Assembly: GCA_030549205.1 (NCBI GenBank)
Contig: JAUKTV010000002.1
Span: 1,488,001-1,552,000, forward strand
Length of the DNA: 64,000 bases
Origin: Apiosordaria backusii
Taxonomy: Eukaryota > Ascomycota > Sordariomycetes > Sordariales > Lasiosphaeriaceae
Direction of reading: 5' to 3'
Shown here piece after piece: positions 23,149 through 33,096 of the stretch. Every line of letters begins with the position of its first letter. Within the stretch, counting starts at the first letter, position 1. A program made the translations under genes and the position numbers. The notes under the pieces were generated by a model that did no database searches, was not told the origin of the DNA, and was given only the letters and a program-made list of their open reading frames with translations.

Positions 23149-25842
23149 ATGGCAACAAGCCCCGGCTCGAACCCCGACCCTCCGCCGCCGAACGACACTA
23201 TGGGCATCGTTGACGCTGTCGCATCCGCGCCGGGCGATGAGATTCGATGCTGCTGCGGAAGACAGGACTGTGTTTACCTGAGACACAACTGCTCCGTCTT
23301 GTCGAGCGTCGAGCGGGATGTCCACGCGGCAGCCAAAATGGGGCAGGTACGTGTGGTCCCTTTCGTGCTTCCAGCTTCCCGCCACATTCCTCTGTGACAC
23401 CTTCTCTTTGACCGTCTGGACTCTTTGTGTCTGCCCCTGCCTGCCCGTTGTCTTTCGAAAAGCCATCGTGGACCTGTTCTGTGCCAACAATGCATTCTGG
23501 GACCACTTCTTCTTGCTTCTATTTTCCAAACCACTATGGATGACCCAGAGGACGAGACAGCCCCGGCGCAGGAGCCAGACCCAGAGCTCGAGCTGGAACT
23601 CGGCCTTTATTTCCCTTCGCAGACGCTAACATGGTCGCTCCAGACGCTCCTTGTACGCCATGAAGCATACATGGCTTCCGCCGAGCGGGACAGAGCCGAG
23701 CTCAATGCCCGTATCGAACAACTCGAAGCCGAAAATGTTGAACTCGAACGTAGGAACCGAGAGCTCGCCCGCGAGAACGACAACATGCGAGACGAGCTGG
23801 AACACTTGAACGACACTGTCAAGGACACAGACACAAAGATAGAATTTTTGGAGACCACACTACGAGATGCACAACGCGAGGTACGAAGGCTCGAGAATGC
23901 AGCCGAACGAGCGGCCAGTCTGGAAAGACAAATTGGACTGCTGGAACAGGAACAAGTCACGCTTCAGGCCACCGTTGTCACCACAAGAGAGGAGGCCCGG
24001 ACAGCCATGCACCGTTGGAAACGAGCCGAGAAGGGACTCAGCGATTTGCAAGAACAACTAGAACGAATGGAGAGGGAGGCGAGGGAGGATCGCGAAAGAC
24101 ATGTTGAAGTCATCAGCCGCATGGAAAGGCAGCGCGCCATGGAAAAGGAGCTCAACACAGCAGCTGGAAGACTTAAGGGCGCCGCCGCGGTGAGGTCGCT
24201 GACCGATAGCAAGAATGGAGGAAATGTCGTGTCTCACTTTGTGCGTGATCTCTTGCACGACAATGCCAATCTACAGCTGGGTATGGCAGAACTCCGGGAG
24301 ATGCTGGTCAGCTCCAATGACGAGATTCAAATGCTGCGGGAGCAATTGCTCTATCACCAGCCAGCACCACCAAACAATACCGATCAACAACCCGAAACCC
24401 CCGGGGAACCCACACCTCATGTCGGGTCGCCACAGTCACTCCGGGCTGAGTTGGAGAGACAAGAGCAGCCTACATCACCTCCACCGGCGCCTCGAGTCTC
24501 ACAGCAACTACACATCCATCATCATTACCACGTCACCCACAGGCCGGAACTAAAGAGAATGAGGAAGAAGCGACAGGGGATATCATCTGGTACCTTCGCT
24601 CCGCCAAAGGTTTTTTCTGCCCCGTCATCACCAATCACCTCGACCATAATGTGGCATCGGGGCCCCGTCGGTGGGAACCATGAGCCACCAACGCCTTCGG
24701 AAGGCCAATGGCCACAACACGATGACGAGAACCCGTCAGAGTATGGAGTGTCGTCAGAGATCAGCTCCCCACGGTCCAACAACCGCAACTCGGTGTTTGA
24801 TCGTATGGTGGACGTATCCTACCCGGGGTCCCCCACGACCAGCCTGGATCCTACATCTCCTGCATGGAAGAACGCGCATCGAAAACGAACTTCGGAATGG
24901 TCCACACGCAGCATCGGTACGGCCATGTTTCCTATCGACGCTGCAGCGACTTGGAACGGCCCTCCACCAACCAACCCGCACCCGTTAACCAACTTTGTCC
25001 GGTGCGGCGAGCGCTCTCCCAGCAGCCCGAGACATGTCCAGGATGACCGGACACAAACAGACTCTGACGCTGGCAGCACAGACGCTGGCGACCTTATCTC
25101 ACCACGCTCGAACTACTTTGATTCCGGGGTGTTACAGCGCCCAGGCAGGTTACGTCGTGTAACCTCGCAGGAGTCCATCATGTCCCTGTCAAACGGCATG
25201 GACATCCACACGCTTAAAGTCCGACCAAGCCAGCTTGCACTACAACCACTCGGCTTGTCCGCTGCTGGGACAAACCTCAGCGACGTAATCGCCTCACCAA
25301 CCCTCACAAGCGGCAGCACCGACGGCAAGAGGGGAAGCGTTTTCTTGCGAGACAACCTCGCGAATCAGCTTCCAATATCCAAATCCCGGCCGCCTGCCGG
25401 TAGGACAGTCTCTACGCCCACTCGCGTCCGACGTCAAGATACTCAAGCGATAAGACGAACCCCTTCTGCGTTGGGGAGACTGGTATCATGGCGTCCTTGG
25501 GGTGGGAACACTACCCCATCTTCACCGGAACCAAGAACCCCAGCTACACCACCTAACCTTATCACGACCTCGACGACAATCCCGGCGTTTGGACTGGCGG
25601 TGTCCAGTCCCACAGTGTCGGTTTCGTCTGTGCCAAAGTCACCAGAGGGAAGCTTTTCATCTTCGGGAACGTTTAGGGCGCCGGGGATTAATCAGAAGGG
25701 GGTGATACCTGGGTTTAATGAGTATTGGAGTGCGCATCAGGTGTTGAGGAAGCCGAAGACTAAGGTTAGGTTGGAGGGGAGTCAGCTGGGGGGGATTGAG
25801 GACGCGGTTAGGGAGGCGTTGGAGCCGTTGGAGGAGGTTTAA
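23149..25842 (+). CDS. Conserved fungal coiled-coil protein with Cys-rich N-terminus
   Basis: Exon 1 is 23149-23346 and exon 2 is 23644-25842, separated by a 297 nt intron, giving 798 residues. I chose the acceptor at 23643 because a GCTAAC branch site lies 16 nt before it; the acceptor at 23622 is also in frame and would add seven residues. Residues 30-50 hold CCCGRQDCVYLRHNC. From about 70 to 280 there is an almost continuous coiled coil of Glu/Arg/Leu heptads with MHRWKRAEKGLSDLQEQLERME. The C-terminal 500 residues are Ser/Pro-rich and look disordered, with a basic HHHYHVTHRPELKRMRKK patch. I have the impression of close counterparts in other ascomycetes but cannot name a function; a cytoskeletal or septal scaffold would suit the architecture. 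Confidence 0.85.
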
Positions 25843-26090
25843 TGGTTGTTGTGAGTGTGGGGAGTTGTGGATATTGTGCGGTCGGGGAAAGGGCGGCGGA
25901 ATGTGGGAAGGTTTCTTTTTGGCATTGCATATGGTGTTTTTTTGCATTATTTTTTGGAAGGGAAGCAACATTTACAGATGATATCCTGGGGTATTTTATA
26001 CGCCGCTGATTAACAGTGGAGAGAGGATTTGGCATCGCGGTAGTTTTTTTTTGGTTTTTGTTAAGTTGCATAGCATTGGACAGTGGGTGG

Positions 26091-26122
26091 ATGGATGGAT
26101 GGATGGATGGATGGATGGATGG
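26091..26122 (+). repeat. ATGG tetranucleotide microsatellite
   Basis: Eight perfect ATGG units lie in the spacer downstream of the coiled-coil gene. Confidence 0.95.
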
Positions 26123-26579
26123 CGAAGTCATGCATGGTGGATGGATACCCCTGAGGGAGGAAGCATTAGTTTGATGATAATGGGTGGGAGGGAGAAACGT
26201 ATATATGCATGTGCCCCTCGGGCCAAGATTCTGCATTCATTGTTTGGCCAACTGGCCGGGACTCGTGTGGTACGTACAAGACTTAGGTAATCATTGTCAG
26301 GGAGCGGGGTGATTAGTTTGCAAAGAAAGGCAAAAAGAAGCGATAGGGTTAAGCGGGCATGGGATGGAGAGGTGCATAGATATTCGTTGTAATAAGAGTA
26401 TTATCAACTTTGATCACCTTGTTCTGAAGAGACAGCTTTGCGAATACTTATTTTCAAAGTTTCGACTTGGTGGTTGTGGCAATGGTTAGCCCTTGTAGTA
26501 CCAGGTGTCTGTCGATTGGCTAAAACTTGTCGATAGTGACTGTGCTTTGAAGGATAGGGAATTGGGTTTGAACTTTGTT

Positions 26580-26905
26580 GTATTATAAACTGTGGCTTTT
26601 GACTTTAGGATGTATCTTGTGACGTTAACTGGCTTTGCCTTCGACTTTGGCTTGTGTCTTTTGACTTCACTTGTGCCGTTTGAGTTTAATTTGTATCTTT
26701 CGACTTTAACTTGCCACTGCCCTAATTGTAAAAAAAAAAAAAAAAAAAAAAAAAGTAAAGCTGACGTTAAAAGTTATGGTACTAAGATTTGTGGCTTTCG
26801 ACACCAAGTTATATCTTTGCACTTTAATCTGTATCTTCTGATTGTAACTTGTGTCTCGATGCCGTGTGCGGTGTTTGCACAAGCACAAGGTTGCACCACA
26901 AAGCT
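26580..26905 (+). repeat. Diverged ~22-24 bp minisatellite
   Basis: Units close to TTGTATCTTTCGACTTTAAC recur on both sides of the A run at 26,730-26,754, about ten times with substitutions. The chance frame through this array comes from the repeat and is not a gene. Confidence 0.65.
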
Positions 26906-27135
26906 TTGGTTGTAAGTCACTGATGGTAGACGCGATCAAGTATAAAGATTAAACCTCATTACTCAAAAGCTATATCCCTTCTAGAATCGAAAGTCTCCCC
27001 CACCTCCCCCATCTTCCCCCTGTATCCTTCACCCATGTTTTTGTTCAGGTAAGGTAGCTAGCACAAACCCAACCACCCCTCCATCAATCCATCCATCATA
27101 TCTTCATCCCATCATACCTGAGCCTTACTACCTAT

Positions 27136-28395
27136 TCAAGGCCCAGTAGGAAACTCACAGCTCCCCCCGATATTCTGCAAGTACGCAATATTATTAAACT
27201 CGACATCCAACCCCCCAATCTTCCACACATAGTCATTCTCCCCCTGGACATACTCCGCCTCGGTATCCTCCAGCTCGCCCAACGCCTTCAGAATGGCAAT
27301 GCCCCTCACAGGCTTGGGCTGGACGTGGGGAACGGCAAAAGTGGCGGTCCAGATCAGGGTGATCTCCGTGCTATATTATCCCACAACAACAGTCAGTCAC
27401 CATTATATATCATAAAAGGGGAAAAGGAGAAAGGGAACATACCAGTCAACAATATTGTGGGTGATAACCAAGGGGAGGTTGTCAGGCATGACGTGCTGAT
27501 GCTCAATGAAGCTCTCCTTGGTGGGAAAGGTGGTGGTGCCGAGGGGGATTCCAGCCAAAGAGTTGATGCTGTCGGAGGCGTCGTAGAAGGACTCGGAGAG
27601 GTAGTAGGCGTCGTCGTCGTTCCATTTGGTGATCATACGGACGTAGGCGTCGATGAGAACCTCGGCGGCTTCCGAGGAAAGGCAGGTTTCCGCTTGGCCG
27701 GCGGCGGGGGTGGCGGGGAAGCGGATGGGGGTGTTGTTGATGGGGCGGACGGTGATGCCGCCAGGGGTGTTGGGGTTGGTGACGGGGGTGTTGGGGAGGG
27801 TGATGGTGGGATCGGTGGTGGTGGTGTCGTCGGTGGTGTTGTCAGTGCCGTCAGTGGAATCGGTACCATCGGTGCCATCAGTGCCGTCATTGCCACCAGC
27901 GCCAGGGTTGCCGGTGAGATCAGGAAGAGTGACGGGAGAGTCACCGCCAGCGCCAGGGTTGCCGCCGGTGAGGTCGGGGAGGGTTACGGGAGTGTTACCG
28001 TCGTCAGTGTTAGGGTTACCCCCAGTGAGGTCAGGGAGAGTAACTGGGGTGTCGGTGCCATCATCAGCACCATCATCGCCGCCGTCGTCCGCGCCGTCGT
28101 CCGCTCCGCCGTCTGTGCCATCATCGCCACCGGTGACATCAGGAACGGTGACTAGGGTGTCAGTTCCAGGAACGACGGTTGGAAGATCGATGGTGGTGGC
28201 AGTGGCAGCGGCATCAGTGGTACTGGAAGAAACCCGATCATTCCAGGGATCGGGGATCCAGCCTTTAGAGTCGGAGTTGGGACCCCTCAAAGTATCGACC
28301 AGGTCATCAAAGACTGGTTGGCGCTGTCTGATAGGTCTCAGAGTGGCAGCAGCTGAGAACCCGGTGAGGGTGAGAAGAGGGATGAAAGAGCGCAT
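27136..28395 (-). CDS. Secreted NTF2-like domain protein
   Basis: Exons 28395-27443 and 27370-27136 (72 nt intron) encode 395 residues. A signal peptide is clear (MRSFIPLLTLTGFSAAA). Residues about 60-215 are low complexity, with Asp/Gly/Thr runs and three tandem TPVTLPDLTGGNP units, probably an O-glycosylated spacer. Residues about 230-395 form a domain with CLSSEAAEVLIDAYVRMITKWND at its start and CTEITLIWTAT and GGSCEFP near its end. This matches the NTF2-like domain of secreted fungal proteins, with Cys residues placed for a disulfide. Function is unknown; a small-ligand pocket is typical of the fold. Confidence 0.85.
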
Positions 28396-29773
28396 CTTGA
28401 CCGACTCTGTGGTGTTGTGTGTGAGAGAATGTGGGAAGTGAACGAGTGTGAGTGTGATGATGAGGTGGAGGAATGAGAGAGAGAAACCAGAGAGAAATGT
28501 TCCCTTTTATCCTTCCTGTCCCTTCGGTCAAACTTGGCATTTCCCATCCAACTCCCCCTGATCGACACCAGGACTTCCTCACAGGAGCCCTGACCGCAGG
28601 TTGAGGCCGTCGGATAGGGGCATGTCTCTGGCGGGAGGGCCTCATCTATGGACTGCATGCGACCTGTCAACCGCCTGGTAGCCATACAGCTGCATTGGCG
28701 ATCCTCATGATCATCATGACATCGACGTCAATGACCGTGTGTTTGTGGTGATGATGGGGGAGTTGAGGTCGCTGAAAACAATGTTGTGGATGGTTGAGAG
28801 GGAGATGGTGTGTATGCGAACGGAGGGCAGCCCTTGAATTCCAGCCCAAAGGCCGTTAACGGCAATGAATTCCTGACACCCATATTGGGATGTGTGGAAT
28901 GCTCGAGATATCCACCCTACGTGACGCGGCATTGCTCTGGAGAGGGATCTCAATCCAACTCCCTCCAGCTCTCCATGTACAGAGCTGTTCATGATGCATC
29001 GTTGGAGCCTGCCGGATGACCATCACCGTTTGCCGTACACACGGACGTTGAATGGCCATGTAATTACGAGCATCGGTTCCTGCATGTGCCTGCATAGGGC
29101 CGTGGGCCGTCCGGCGGGACAACGGCAATGTCTCAGCGCACAAGCTTCCAGGATGAAATCCTATTTGCCAGAGGAGTAATTACTGCCGCACATTTGTGTC
29201 TCAGAGCATTGACGGCCAGCGAAGAGGTCTCTCCTCGGAGATGTCGCCGACAAAAGTGATGTTTCTCATGAGTGACCGAAACAAGACGTGGCCTTCGCAG
29301 CTTGGGCATTCCGGGTTTTGGAACGGTAATCGACTTGGTGAATCCGATGTGTTGGTTCGGTGTGGTATTTAGCATGAGGGTGATGGAATCGGCGCAAAGT
29401 TGTCGGATCTTACGAGGCTTGTCAAGTTAAGCATCGAGCCAAGGCGGCAGTTGCACCATCGCGGACCGTCCCGGCAGCCAGTTTGTCGATCTGACGCGCG
29501 TGTGAGCTGTATGGGTCAGGGGTTAAAAGACGCAGGCCAGCCTCTGTGCCTTCGCTTTGATGTCCGAAAGGTTGCTGCTGTTGGTTGGTGTCACTTGCCC
29601 CAGGCTTTGCCATGTTAAGGTAGCTGCAGTGAACGGGAAAAAGCGCCTGCCATCAGGAATTTCTTTCATCATTTTGATCTCGGAAAGTTCTCTCCGCCCA
29701 CCTCCACCATGATTGTCCTGTCCCGCCAAAAACTCCGTCCCAATGCGCTTCTAGACCACGCTCCCGAGCACTG
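28396..29773. other. Intergenic 1.4 kb
   Basis: The 5' part is the promoter of the secreted NTF2-like gene; the rest has only short frames without motifs. No RNA gene or repeat is recognised. Confidence 0.5.
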
Positions 29774-30924
29774 TCAGTGTAACAAGACATCGCCCCGCGG
29801 TCTCTCCTCTGGCGGATCGATTGCATGACCACACAACCGCTGACGTCTTTCATGAAAGTCCCGATAGATCCCGTTCCAGATCTCTCTCTCCACGCACGTT
29901 TCGAGCCCGTTCCTCACCCGACAGCTTGGTTCCAGCTTCAACCTCAAGTCCTCCGAAACCCCCAACCATGGCTTTGGCAGCGGCCAATCCGAAAAATGCA
30001 GGTATTTCGCCTCGTTGAGCACCTCAACTGGATCCCACTCCTCCCGATCGCTTCCCAAGTACTTGGCATGCTCGCCGTCCTCCCAACGAAACACCTGCGT
30101 TAACAGGGCGTACCGCCTGTGTGGGATTACCAGAGCACTGTCTTTGTACAAGGTGTTCAGGATTTCCATGTCATATTCGTTCTCACCGCCCTCATTCGTT
30201 GCGTCCAATACCCGCTGGAACTCCACGGCGCTTGGCTCGACGAGCAAGATGTGGGACGCCAGTTTCTTCTCGTCAGGGTACAGCCAATACGCCCGCGGCA
30301 TTGCAACTGGAGATGCCGGGAGGGTAAACAGCTCGTCCAAAGAATCCAGCAAGACTGCATCCGAGTCCAGCGATAGTACCCGAGAATATTCGGTTTGGTT
30401 GAAGGCTAACAGTTTGGTGAAGGACTCGGCCCATGTGGCTGCGGCATACAGTCAGCAAAGTCACCAACAGTCAAGAGCACTGCCGGATAGAGAAACCTAC
30501 CATCGGCCGTCTTCTTATGCCGCACTGACACTGGTACCAACCTCACATCGAACTCATCCCGCGCCTTGAGCAACAACTTCTCACCCGCCTCAAGGTTGAA
30601 CATGCCAACGGGATACATCATCACACGGTCGGCCTTGCTCCCGTGCTGATGTAGCTGCTCAAACAGCATGACCGAGTTGCAGAGGTAGTGGCTGTTCGTA
30701 ACATATTGAAGATAGGCAAATCTGGACCAGTCAACCCAATCTGAAGGGAGTTCATTGGGCTCAGGGTTCGCCGGACTTGCGACGGAGCTTGGTAATGGTG
30801 CCTGGCGCACGAAGAACAGCAACAGAACGCATGTCAGCGCGAACACAATCCAGACACGCACCCGCCGAGGAGAAAGGAGGTCGCTGATGCTGGGACCCAT
30901 TGTGTGCGACTTGTGAACGATCAT
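29774..30924 (-). CDS. GT8-type glycosyltransferase, Golgi type II membrane protein
   Basis: Exons 30924-30501 and 30438-29774 give 362 residues with a phase 1 intron. After a short basic cytosolic tail comes one membrane anchor (WIVFALTCVLLLFFV, about 26-40), then a Pro-rich stem and the catalytic domain. The DxD metal and nucleotide-sugar motif lies in RVLSLDSDAVLLDSLDELF (about 160), after YVTNSHYLCNSVMLFEQL. The family resembles fungal glycogenin-like GT8 enzymes, including GNT1-type N-acetylglucosaminyltransferases. Donor and acceptor cannot be read from sequence. The ATG at 30924 is the first in frame and places the anchor correctly. It is the last clearly intact host gene before the repeat-rich zone. 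Confidence 0.88.
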
Positions 30925-31780
30925 GGTGGTCGAGGGGGGGAGACACAAGGACAACAGTCCACCATCAATCCCAGTGCTTGCCGTCGCGCTAAATCGTGCG
31001 TCTTATCTTTGACAACTTCATGATCTCTGGCGAGGAATGAGGAATGAGGAATAACGCTTTTCCATGAGAAAAAGAATTCGTCCTTTGGGCGTAGCGGCCA
31101 TTCCTCGCACTTTTGGCTGGCGGCAAGGCCTTCAGCTCAGTGCCCCTAACAGGGATGCTTATGACGCCAAGTTCGATAGCGGATATTAATGTATCAGCTC
31201 AGCTGGTGAATGTTGCCAGTGGGTGGCGCCGCTGATCTTGTCGATAATTGAATCATTTAGGGATACCCGAAAAAAAACCGAATTCTGAGACAACGGCTGC
31301 AATTATGAATCATGCCCATCCTCTGTGGCGGGACGGGAAAATTCCAAGTTCTGGGTTAAAGGACCATACTATTTTGGGCACGAGATGATATTTGCATTTA
31401 CCTATGAATCGGCCCCTCGTAATGAATTTCCTGCTATATGCATATCGCTAAGAATTGCATGCGCTAGAGGCATCTGCTGTTCTTTCCGGTCGAGGGAAAT
31501 GTTTTGCCGTTTTCGGACTCGCTTACAGGGAGGGTGTGGGGTGTGTCGTTAAGGAACAAGCGGCACCCCCGCCTCCAACCGCCAATGCTCTCTTGACTTT
31601 CCAAGGTTATTTTCAATTGTTTAAAAATAGTTTCGAGCTGCACATGCACTGCTTTGGTTTCTATTTTTTAAAAATCGGATATAATATTTACATGGACAAT
31701 ATGGAGAAATAAAAGCTCAGAAATCCTTAGATACTCTCTACATACAACGTTTTTCTCGATACTTTAATTTCATCTACCTA
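30925..31780. other. Transition zone into AT-richer, transposon-bearing DNA
   Basis: After the promoter of the GT8 gene there is no supported gene. A GAGGAAT triplet repeat lies near 31,034-31,055. From about 31,590 the DNA turns AT-rich, directly abutting the pogo derivative. This is the best place in the window to look for a left element boundary. Confidence 0.4.
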
Positions 31781-31782
31781 TA

Positions 31783-32932
31783 ACGTACATTATAAGCGAG
31801 TGAAACAGATAAGCGAGTGAAACACTTTCTACCAGTCTACCACAACTAACCTCGATTGCTATACAACAATATTAAGAACCAACTATAATAACATCAGAAA
31901 CAGCTGAGTCTGAGGCATCTACAGCCTCCTGGCAAGTGCGCGCATTATGGCCAGGCTTGCCGCATACACCACAGCACTGAGTCTTCGTACGAGACCCCCC
32001 TGTACCACCACCACTTTGTCGATTTTCCTGGATTACCTGCTCGCCCACAGCTTTCTGATCCAGTAGATCCTGTGCCTCTTGTACGGTAAGTGACCCTCCA
32101 AGCCTCACACGTGTTTTTTGGCTCTCCGTCTCTTACTAAGTGCCTCATTGGCCTTGCGGAGTGAAGTGTTCTCTGCACGAAGGAGAGCTACCTGGTGCAT
32201 TACAGCCATTGTACTCTTAGCAAGCTGGTCTACCGCAGCCAACATTGAAGTCGGAGAGCTATTTTGATGGTTGGTAATGCGAGTCTTAATAAGTGTTGAC
32301 TGTGAGTTGGCTTCTCGGGGGTTGTGTGGTGTCTGGAACACCCAAGGTTGTGGAGTACCGGGCCGTGAGGTCGGGGGTGTTGGCGTACGAAGCTTCACAT
32401 CCAGCTTAGAAAGCACCCTCTCTGGATCGTACGGCACAAGGCCAGCACCCGCAAAGCCACCCCGTATATTCTTCTCCGTTATGGAGGCAAAGAAGGCCTC
32501 GCGGAAGGCATAGAGGAACTCGAGCTTGCTCACGTGGTTGATGTGCGCGCGTAGCAGTTGGTTGGCCATATCTTCCACACCACGCAATCTTGGTGGAAAA
32601 GCTCGCGCACATAGCTCAATAACGTATTGAACAATAGCATCCTCTTCTAATTGCGTGAGCTTTCTCGAATTGGGCGTAGTATCGCGTCGTGCAGGCCTGC
32701 CGTCGCTTCGTCGCATAAGTGTCGCGGGGCTAACGCTATAGATCTTCGCTGCAGCCCGAAGACCAAGAGTATGGTCATTTTGGAGAGCTTCAAGTGCAAG
32801 ATTAATTCTGGCCTCGTAGGAAGGTAAAGCCATAGTTCGTTGTGGAAGAATTCAAGGTTGAGGGTGGAGGATACGCGACGCGGTGGAAAGTGTTTCACTC
32901 GCTTATCTGTTTCACTCGCTTATAATGTACGT
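31783..32932 (-). mobile_element. Pogo/Fot-type DNA transposon, 1,150 bp deletion derivative
   Basis: Terminal inverted repeats of 47 bp (31783-31829 and 32886-32932) are perfect and flanked by TA on both sides (31781-31782 and 32933-32934), the Tc1/mariner-pogo target duplication. Each repeat contains two iterations of ATAAGCGAGTGAAACA, possible transposase-binding sites. The internal frame lacks the catalytic DDE domain, so the element would move only if helped in trans. Confidence 0.93.
31872..32833 (-). pseudogene. Pogo transposase remnant lacking DDE domain
   Basis: The frame starts at ATG 32833 and encodes the Psq-type helix-turn-helix (YEARINLALEAL..AAKIYSVSPATLMRR) and the start of the CENP-B-type HTH. 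It then jumps at about residue 92 straight to the post-catalytic region (LEFLYAFREAFFASITEKNIRGGF, GLVPYDPERVLSKLD). The three catalytic Asp motifs and about 250 residues are absent. The 242-codon frame ends at 32105; the usual C-terminal CCHC zinc knuckle (CCGVCGKPGHNARTC) continues in a shifted frame to 31872. An intact DNA-binding part without catalysis could act as a repressor, but expression is unknown. Confidence 0.9.
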
Positions 32933-33096
32933 TATCTGTTAGATAGGTATTACTACTGTATAACGTTAGTTAAAAGTTAAAAATTTAAGTTCATAACTAT
33001 GACTTTCAGTATGCTATTAATTGATGCTTCTTCTCTATTATACCAAGCAGAAGATATAAGGTAATTATAGAACTACAACTTCATCTTCCTCTATGC

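Larger units (their letters stand above)
25843..27135. other. Intergenic with simple and minisatellite repeats
   Basis: This 1.3 kb stretch separates two convergent genes. It holds a GGAT microsatellite, a 25-base A run (26,730-26,754) and diverged short repeats, listed separately. No gene is supported. Confidence 0.6.

Noticed and set aside
26730..26754. A25 run as the tail of a retroposed element
   Set aside because: The same minisatellite units continue on both sides and there is no target duplication, so it is a homopolymer within the array.
27325..28441. Plus-strand frames of 262-276 codons opposite the NTF2-like gene
   Set aside because: Gly/Val and Ser/Val/Pro runs arise from the complementary low-complexity Asp/Gly/Thr repeat. 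The minus-strand gene has a signal peptide and a spliced domain.
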